Source of the DNA: Plakobranchus ocellatus
Taxonomy: Eukaryota; Mollusca; Gastropoda; Plakobranchidae
NCBI GenBank assembly: GCA_019648995.1
Contig: BLXT01004526.1
Span: 694,440 to 718,426 of the forward strand
Direction: 5' to 3'
DNA length: 23,987 bases
The notes beneath the pieces are model-generated. The model saw nothing but the letters and a program-made list of their open reading frames with translations, had not been told where the DNA came from and made no database searches. Position numbers and translations under genes: made by a program. Shown one piece after another: positions 20,801-23,987 of the stretch. Numbering within the stretch: the first letter of the stretch is position 1; each line of letters begins with the position of its first letter.

Positions 20801-23465
20801 TTTAGAACTTCTGCTTTATTATTTTTCTTTCAGTTTACCAATTGTATAGTTTTTTAAGGTTTTTCACTGTTGTTGTCATTTCTAGAGATTCCAGAAGAAT
20901 AGAATTGACAATTTAGAAAAAATTGTGAGGGGGGAATTTTAAAAATGAAAGATGAATGATTTAAAAACAATTATGCTAATGAAGCTTGATACGACAGCAA
21001 GGCATGTGCCCCTCGATTTAACAATAGTTTCTTATAATCTGGATTATCTTCACTTAGTTTTGCATGCATTGCATCTCTTAAACACTAGTGGAAAAGGAAC
21101 AACAAAAACTGCTAAAAATAAAAGAATGTACCTCATGCTTTTACTATCTTCCTGCTTATAGTTTTCACTTTTTGAGACATATTTTAGCAAACAAACTGCA
21201 TGGTTGTTAACTTCTCTAACATTTTGAGGGCCTTGGTTGAGACAAGAGGCAACAGAGTTGAAATTCGTTTGAGTATGTAATTATGACTAGTTTTATTTGT
21301 TTTTAAATTTATTGTACTTTTTTTTCCTATCAATTATCTATGCAAAAATAAAAAAAACAACTAAATTTGATTACTGACAATAATAACATGAAATGCTATT
21401 TGAGTAAGTGTAGTCTATTCAATTGATTTGTTGATATAGCAACCCAGAGAAATTGAAATACATGTGTCTCATTTCATGTTGAGGACAAACATGAAATTGC
21501 AGCTTTCACTTTTCCGATCTTAAATCACCATGCCTCGAAAAAAATTTGCTTCACATGATGCATTATGAAGTGACTTTTTAAGGTTGTATAAAAAGCTTGC
21601 ATATTTTCCTTTTTTTTTTTTTTTTTTTGCTGATGAGAATCAGTGGACAATTTTGCATTTCAGTGTTGTTCAGTGTGCAAGATGGTTATGAGTCTCCAAT
21701 TTCTCTTTCTATAAGATCCTTATATGATTGATATGTCTCTGTAATTTGATTTTATAATGTGAAAATAGACATGCAGTGAAGACATTTGGATTTCCTTTAT
21801 CTGGTATGGTTAAGTATTAAAAAATGCAACTGCATTAATGATAATTTTTGAAGTTATATCTTAACAAGATTAAAAGCTTGATTACTGTTGGGTTTTTTTG
21901 TTTCCAGGATGTTGATGACAATGATTATGACTCGTCACCAGGATTTGATATATCAAATGAAACAAACTTTCCGCAAGCTTCCCAAAACTCACTTGGTCAT
22001 GTTGACCTTTCAGAGTCAGATTTGAACGGCACCTCAATAACCCAAGATAAGCTGATATCTGCACCACATCGGGTGAGTGGTAGACTTTGAATAGCTACAA
22101 CATGAGGTTGAGAGTTTTAAGCATCCACCAATTTGGATCTTTGAAATTGTAACTGAGTAAACTGTATGCTGAATTTCATCAGTGTTGATGGGGTTGGTAT
22201 TTCTCCTTTCTTTTTTGTATTTTGTGGCTTTTTTTTGACTGAGCTTAAGTTTTGTTGTGCATCTTGATAGGCTTTTTTTTTTCTTCAGAGAAAAAAGAAT
22301 GTCGGTTCTGGGAAACATGGTCACACAGGTTGCCCTCAGAGCGTTTTAGATCTGCTGTCATAAGCAAACCAATAGAAAAAGGGCAACTAATATATGTAAA
22401 GTCATTACAAAATGAGTCATTTTGGGGGAAAATTGGCCATGAAAAATATTTTGGGCCTTTGAATGTTAAGTTTCAAAGTAGTTTTTTAAAATAAAATTCA
22501 AGTTTGCTTGCACAGTATCAAATTTTACCCAGTTTCATCAACAGGATTATGATTCACGATAGTGAATCCTTTTTTTTTTCTCTTAGATTTAAGTTTACAG
22601 GAAAAATCTATTTGTGTTTTAATTCATGTGAGCTCTAAATTGTCATTACTTTTTGTCTTTTGTTTTAACATTGAGAGATCGTTTATACATTTCAGGTGGA
22701 AAGAATTGACATCAAATATGCCAAGACTGCAAAGCAAGTTGATGTGAAAAGACTAAAGGCAACTTTGTGGAACATCTTAGCAAAAGAGGTATTCTTCACT
22801 TAAGAAAAACTACATGCAGATTTTGTCATTGTTCTTTTTTCCTTCTTGTCAGAATGAGTTTTGAAGTCATCCATAAAAGTTTTCAGTTCAAGATAAAAAT
22901 TAATGCCTCAAAAGTTGGAATGCCATTGAATAGCAAGTAATTGGCATTGTATGAGTAATGGTTCAGTTTTATTTATGAATAAGAATGATTAAACCAGTAC
23001 TTCAAACAAATCGGCCAATCCATAAGGCTTTGTGATATAAAATGCTATTTTAGTGCCATTATCATGTTGTAGTATTTTTTATATCAAGTGTTAAATTGAA
23101 GTAAATTTTACATGTTTTGTCTGCATTTCCATTTTTTTTTTATGACTTGCATTGCAAGTCTTCTTTTTTGAATTATTTGGGTGTAGCCTCAATGCAGTGC
23201 TGAATTAAATTTGCTTACAGTTGAAGTATAAAAATCTCCTGATATAGAGAATCAAGGTTTCTGTGAGTTGAAGAGAGGATTATTATCTTTTCAGCCTACC
23301 AAGAATGTTGAGGATGTGCCAGTTTCGCAAAGTCAAAGGATGGAAGTTTCAAGCAACTTCACAGCCCTAAAGGATCAGCTACCATCAAATATTTCACCTG
23401 CCATGGCTAAAAACTTGACGATTCAAACTGTGTTTGCTTGTTTGCTATATATTACAAATGAAAAG
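8750..23465 (+). CDS. NCAPH: Condensin I subunit CAP-H (kleisin, Barren); 16 coding exons, 3' end missing
   Basis: CAP-H is the kleisin of condensin I. It links the SMC2 and SMC4 heads and carries the HEAT subunits CAP-D2 and CAP-G, allowing the complex to compact mitotic chromosomes. All 16 exons join in frame to give 698 residues; human NCAPH has about 741. The order matches the family: a Ser/Thr-Pro-rich N-tail (1-50), [11 protein letters not shown] (61-71), and the SMC2-binding kleisin region (about 95-160: [39 protein letters not shown]). A basic KKKRK (198-202) could be a nuclear signal. It is followed by [28 protein letters not shown] and WAGPTHWR. The region that binds CAP-G in other species falls at about 460-520, [16 protein letters not shown] lies near 537-552, and the SMC4-binding winged-helix domain runs from [18 protein letters not shown] to [11 protein letters not shown]. 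Only about 20 C-terminal residues should be missing. No frameshift or internal stop was found. Confidence 0.96.
9347..9446 (+). CDS. NCAPH: NCAPH coding exon 2 (residues 50-82)
   Basis: The acceptor follows a TTTA-rich tract ending in AG at 9345-9346; the donor is AAG|GTCAGT. The peptide [15 protein letters not shown] matches the conserved motif just before the kleisin N-terminal helices (QRRRSRVFDLQ in human). The codon for residue 83 (Arg) is split across the intron. Confidence 0.95.
10331..10352. repeat. Poly-T tract
   Basis: A T homopolymer of about 22 bases in intron 2. It could be the remnant of a retroposed poly-A tail on the - strand or simple slippage; I saw no element next to it. 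Confidence 0.9.
10743..10812. other. Assembly gap (32 N) inside poly-T
   Basis: Thirty-two N bases at 10758-10789 are flanked by T runs on both sides. The true length of the homopolymer, and whether other sequence lies inside it, is unknown. It is within NCAPH intron 2 and does not affect coding sequence. Confidence 0.98.
11191..11272 (+). CDS. NCAPH: NCAPH coding exon 3 (residues 83-110)
   Basis: Acceptor TTAG|GC; donor AAT|GTGAGT. It encodes [18 protein letters not shown], the first half of the N-terminal kleisin helix region that contacts the SMC2 coiled-coil neck. Intron 3 (11273-11830) is AT-rich with no other feature seen. Confidence 0.96.
11831..11917 (+). CDS. NCAPH: NCAPH coding exon 4 (residues 111-139)
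   Basis: Acceptor CACAG|AAAATC; donor CAG|GTAGGT; both ends are phase 0. It encodes [16 protein letters not shown], among the most conserved stretches of CAP-H. Intron 4 (11918-12357) holds short C and A runs near 12280-12300 and nothing else recognised. Confidence 0.97.
12358..12478 (+). CDS. NCAPH: NCAPH coding exon 5 (residues 140-179)
   Basis: Acceptor ATAG|GTC; donor GGG|GTAAGT, phase 1. It encodes [19 protein letters not shown] and a Gly-rich end, and completes the SMC2-binding domain. Intron 5 (12479-13406) is 0.9 kb, with poly-T near 12885-12912 and a short G run near 13100. Confidence 0.96.
13407..13474 (+). CDS. NCAPH: NCAPH coding exon 6 (residues 180-202)
   Basis: Acceptor ACAG|AATCC; donor AAG|GTAAAC. 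A short exon with an acidic stretch ([10 protein letters not shown]) followed by the basic KAKKKRK. The basic run lies where human CAP-H has KPKKKH and could act as a nuclear localisation signal (inference). Intron 6 (13475-13916) contains a poly-T near 13490-13508. Confidence 0.93.
13917..14187 (+). CDS. NCAPH: NCAPH coding exon 7 (residues 203-292)
   Basis: Acceptor TTTAG|GGCAAG; donor AAAG|GTAAAA, phase 1. The longest exon in the window. It begins [13 protein letters not shown] (HRTIEQNINNLNV in human) and includes [18 protein letters not shown], a conserved CAP-H block, then a variable linker. Confidence 0.96.
14861..14958 (+). other. Possible alternative or cryptic NCAPH exon (acidic tail)
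   Basis: AG at 14859-14860 precedes an open segment in the phase left by exon 7 (g + gt = Gly), followed by 31 residues and TAA at 14956-14958. The peptide is strongly acidic, with 12 Asp/Glu of 31 ([13 protein letters not shown] at its start). Splicing here would end the protein before all downstream condensin-binding regions. I see no AATAAA close after the stop. It could be chance or part of an old element. Confidence 0.2.
15080..15249 (+). other. Possible second cryptic exon in intron 7
   Basis: CTATTGCAG precedes 15080, and the phase again suits exon 7 (g + gc = Gly). The frame then runs 55 codons to TGA at 15247-15249. The same frame is also open for some distance upstream of the AG. 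The peptide has Cys, Gln and Tyr-rich parts ([15 protein letters not shown]) and no domain that I recognise. A coding exon, an element fragment or chance are all possible. Confidence 0.18.
15488..15851 (-). mobile_element. 5'-truncated LINE, 3' end of reverse transcriptase ORF
   Basis: Read on the - strand, this gives the C-terminal end of a non-LTR retrotransposon protein: [17 protein letters not shown], then [30 protein letters not shown] and [11 protein letters not shown]. The stop codon is followed directly by a (TGA)n tail at 15489-15506, a typical 3' end for such elements. The frame can be followed further upstream as EMWFL, then a TAA at 15833-15831 where an Arg codon is expected, so the copy is mutated as well as truncated. 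TGACACA occurs immediately outside both ends (15481-15487 and 15852-15858) and is a likely target-site duplication. The exact clade is not certain. The copy is dead. Confidence 0.85.
16648..16730 (+). CDS. NCAPH: NCAPH coding exon 8 (residues 293-320)
   Basis: Acceptor CACAG|ATATG; donor ACT|GTAAGT. It encodes [18 protein letters not shown], which aligns with EDRQICPSLAGFQFTQWD of vertebrate CAP-H, so joining exon 7 directly to this exon is the conserved splice. Intron 8 (16731-17129) is AT-rich and otherwise empty. Confidence 0.96.
17130..17274 (+). CDS. NCAPH: NCAPH coding exon 9 (residues 321-368)
   Basis: Acceptor TTCCAG|ACG; donor CAAG|GTATGC, phase 1. An acidic, low-conservation linker ([20 protein letters not shown]) of the kind found at this place in other CAP-H proteins. 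The boundary is supported by phase and by its neighbours more than by similarity. Intron 9 (17275-17838) contains a small duplicated T/G-run segment (separate entry). Confidence 0.88.
17381..17456. repeat. Short imperfect tandem duplication with T and G runs
   Basis: A segment GTTCCAAAAGTGGTTGGAAA at 17400-17419 recurs with a few changes at 17436-17455. Each copy is preceded by a homopolymer tract: T then G runs at 17381-17400, and T only before the second copy. The period is about 36 bases, within intron 9. Confidence 0.7.
17839..17926 (+). CDS. NCAPH: NCAPH coding exon 10 (residues 369-397)
   Basis: Acceptor TTACAG|AACC. I chose the donor AAT|GTTAGT because only a phase 2 end keeps the next exon open; the codon for Met398 is then split. 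The peptide ([18 protein letters not shown]) is a weakly conserved linker before the MKPSDYSYF block. Intron 10 (17927-18621) has no recognised element. Confidence 0.85.
18622..18752 (+). CDS. NCAPH: NCAPH coding exon 11 (residues 398-441)
   Basis: Acceptor CCTAG|GAATGG; donor ACAG|GTTTGT, phase 1. It encodes [14 protein letters not shown] and [13 protein letters not shown], matching MKPGEYSYF and MWAGPDHWRF of human CAP-H, one of the strongest family signatures in the window. Confidence 0.97.
19215..19306 (+). other. Possible alternative or poison NCAPH exon in intron 11
   Basis: GATGCAG precedes 19215. The phase suits exon 11 (g + at = Asp), and the frame runs 29 further codons to TAA at 19304-19306. 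The peptide is proline-rich ([18 protein letters not shown]). No GT inside it keeps the phase needed by exon 12. It would therefore act either as a last exon or, using the CAG|GTGTGT donor at 19418, as an exon carrying a premature stop. No AATAAA was seen after the stop. The conserved splice joins exon 11 to 19534 directly. Confidence 0.25.
19534..19772 (+). CDS. NCAPH: NCAPH coding exon 12 (residues 442-521)
   Basis: Acceptor TTACAG|CC; donor ATG|GTAGGT. It starts with a basic stretch (KKRQRKAPP) and continues through [16 protein letters not shown] and [11 protein letters not shown]. This corresponds to the NCAPG-binding stretch of human CAP-H (NWRATTLPTDF..LKPGTRL), the so-called safety belt that, with CAP-G, holds DNA. 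Intron 12 (19773-20526) is AT-rich with nothing else recognised. Confidence 0.95.
20527..20628 (+). CDS. NCAPH: NCAPH coding exon 13 (residues 522-555)
   Basis: Acceptor TTTCAG|ATC; donor AGA|GTAAGT; both phase 0. It encodes [17 protein letters not shown], matching IEDYDYNNPNDTSNFCP of human CAP-H. Confidence 0.96.
20629..21907. other. NCAPH intron 13
   Basis: A 1.28 kb AT-rich intron with a poly-T tract at about 21611-21628. The open frames seen (for example 20952-21161 on the + strand) carry no recognised domain and lack exon-like context. No element ends were found. Confidence 0.6.
21908..22072 (+). CDS. NCAPH: NCAPH coding exon 14 (residues 556-610)
   Basis: Acceptor TTCCAG|GATG; donor CGG|GTGAGT. 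An Asp/Ser/Asn-rich linker ([16 protein letters not shown]) between the CAP-G-binding region and the C-terminal domain. Composition and position fit the family; the sequence itself is variable. Intron 14 (22073-22695) contains a short frame-compatible segment at 22289-22363. Confidence 0.93.
22289..22363 (+). other. Possible cryptic exon in NCAPH intron 14
   Basis: A poly-T/C tract and CAG precede 22289. In the phase left by exon 14 there are 24 codons ([17 protein letters not shown]..) before TAA at 22361-22363. No family match is seen, and inclusion would remove the C-terminal winged-helix domain. A strong pyrimidine tract is common by chance in this T-rich sequence. Confidence 0.12.
22696..22788 (+). 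CDS. NCAPH: NCAPH coding exon 15 (residues 611-641)
   Basis: Acceptor TTTCAG|GTGG; donor GAG|GTATTC; both phase 0. It encodes [20 protein letters not shown], matching NKIEIHYAKTAKKMDMKKL of human CAP-H, the start of the C-terminal winged-helix domain that binds the SMC4 head. Intron 15 (22789-23294) has no recognised element. Confidence 0.97.
23295..23465 (+). CDS. NCAPH: NCAPH coding exon 16 (residues 642-698)
   Basis: Acceptor TTTTCAG|CCTACC; donor AAG|GTAATA, phase 0. It ends with the conserved [20 protein letters not shown] and NEK. Vertebrate CAP-H has about 19 more residues after NEK. No matching exon is visible in 23466-23987, so the final exon and the 3' UTR lie to the right of the window. 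Confidence 0.96.
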
Positions 23466-23964
23466 GTAATAGTAGCATTTTCTGTAAATTTTTTTCTAAC
23501 ATTGCCATAATTTTGTTTGTCTGCGCATAATTTCTCAATATTTTAGGCCTAGATCTAGACTGGAATTCAAAATCAAGGGCTGCCTTATTTCAATTCCACA
23601 AGAGATTTAATCTCAGCTGCAACTGCAAATTTTGAACACGTACTAATATGCCATTTTTCATATGAAAATACCAATAGAATGTAGATATTTCACAAAAACT
23701 TTTTTACATTTTTTAAGACAATGTTTTAAGAAATATGGCAAAAAGAAGGATCATATTAGAGTTTTGGATGTGGGTTCATTCTTATAGACTAGGAATAGGC
23801 AAAACAAGTGATATTTTTGCAACATAAAATGTGCTGAAAACTTACCAGACCTAACTTGGTTGCCATCAGTCCTTTGAGGCCTGAATCCATTCTCCTTGGA
23901 TATTCTCCCGCAAGGGCTCCTGTGCTAGTTTTGGTTATCTTCAGTCAAGACTTTGCATTGATTT
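23466..23964. other. Start of NCAPH intron 16
   Basis: AT-rich sequence with a GGCCTAGATCTAGAC motif near 23547-23561. I searched it for a short terminal CAP-H exon (NLxLxGxxDLxDxLV-like) on the + strand and found none. Confidence 0.6.
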
Positions 23965-23987
23965 GGGGTGGGGGGGGGGGGGGGGGG
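23965..23987. repeat. Poly-G tract at the window end
   Basis: A run of G (TGGGGTGG then only G) reaches the last base, so its length is unknown. It could be a true G tract or an artefact at the edge of an assembled piece. Confidence 0.9.

Noticed and set aside
23466..23987. Terminal NCAPH exon
   Set aside because: No acceptor followed by a short CAP-H-like C-terminus and stop was found, so the last exon is taken to be outside the window.
1..23987. Bacterial-type features (operons, CRISPR arrays, phage genes, ribosome binding sites)
   Set aside because: The window has spliced exons, microsatellites and a LINE, which identify it as animal nuclear DNA. No regular spacer-repeat array is present.

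Overview
This is an AT-rich animal nuclear genomic window. Its main content is one intron-rich protein gene on the + strand, NCAPH (CAP-H/Barren), the kleisin subunit of condensin I. Sixteen coding exons with GT..AG borders and consistent phases could be placed by eye between 8750 and 23465. They encode 698 residues, and the last short exon lies beyond the window. Several features point to an invertebrate, most likely a lophotrochozoan and possibly a gastropod mollusc: short exons in introns of 0.4-2.5 kb, many microsatellites, a LINE tail of a type common in marine invertebrates, and clusters of TCTAGATCTAG-like motifs. The species call is an inference from memory.

Layout. 1-1425 is AT-rich non-coding sequence with a GT microsatellite. 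1426-1699 is a short unrecognised open frame. 1689-2377 is a GA-rich satellite-like block with an internal two-unit order. 2695-4203 is a decayed + strand gene, broken by stops and frame changes, that resembles a multicopy transposase-like family. 4204-8722 has no gene I can support; it probably holds the NCAPH promoter and an untranslated first exon (possible donor at 7435). 8723-23465 is NCAPH. Intron 7 carries a 5'-truncated LINE on the - strand, flanked by a 7-base direct repeat. The sequence has an N gap inside a poly-T tract in intron 2 and ends in a G homopolymer.

The predicted NCAPH product is ordered as in other CAP-H proteins: a phospho-site-rich N-tail, the N-terminal kleisin helices that bind SMC2, an acidic and basic linker with the conserved CPSMADFHF and [17 protein letters not shown] motifs, the region that in other species binds CAP-G, and the C-terminal winged-helix domain that binds SMC4.

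I saw no CRISPR array, prokaryotic operon, tRNA or rRNA, and nothing that amounts to a new biological system. The points most worth a second look are the frame-compatible extra open segments in NCAPH introns 7, 11 and 14, the decayed transposase-like gene, the higher-order GA block, and a 156-codon antisense open frame in intron 2.
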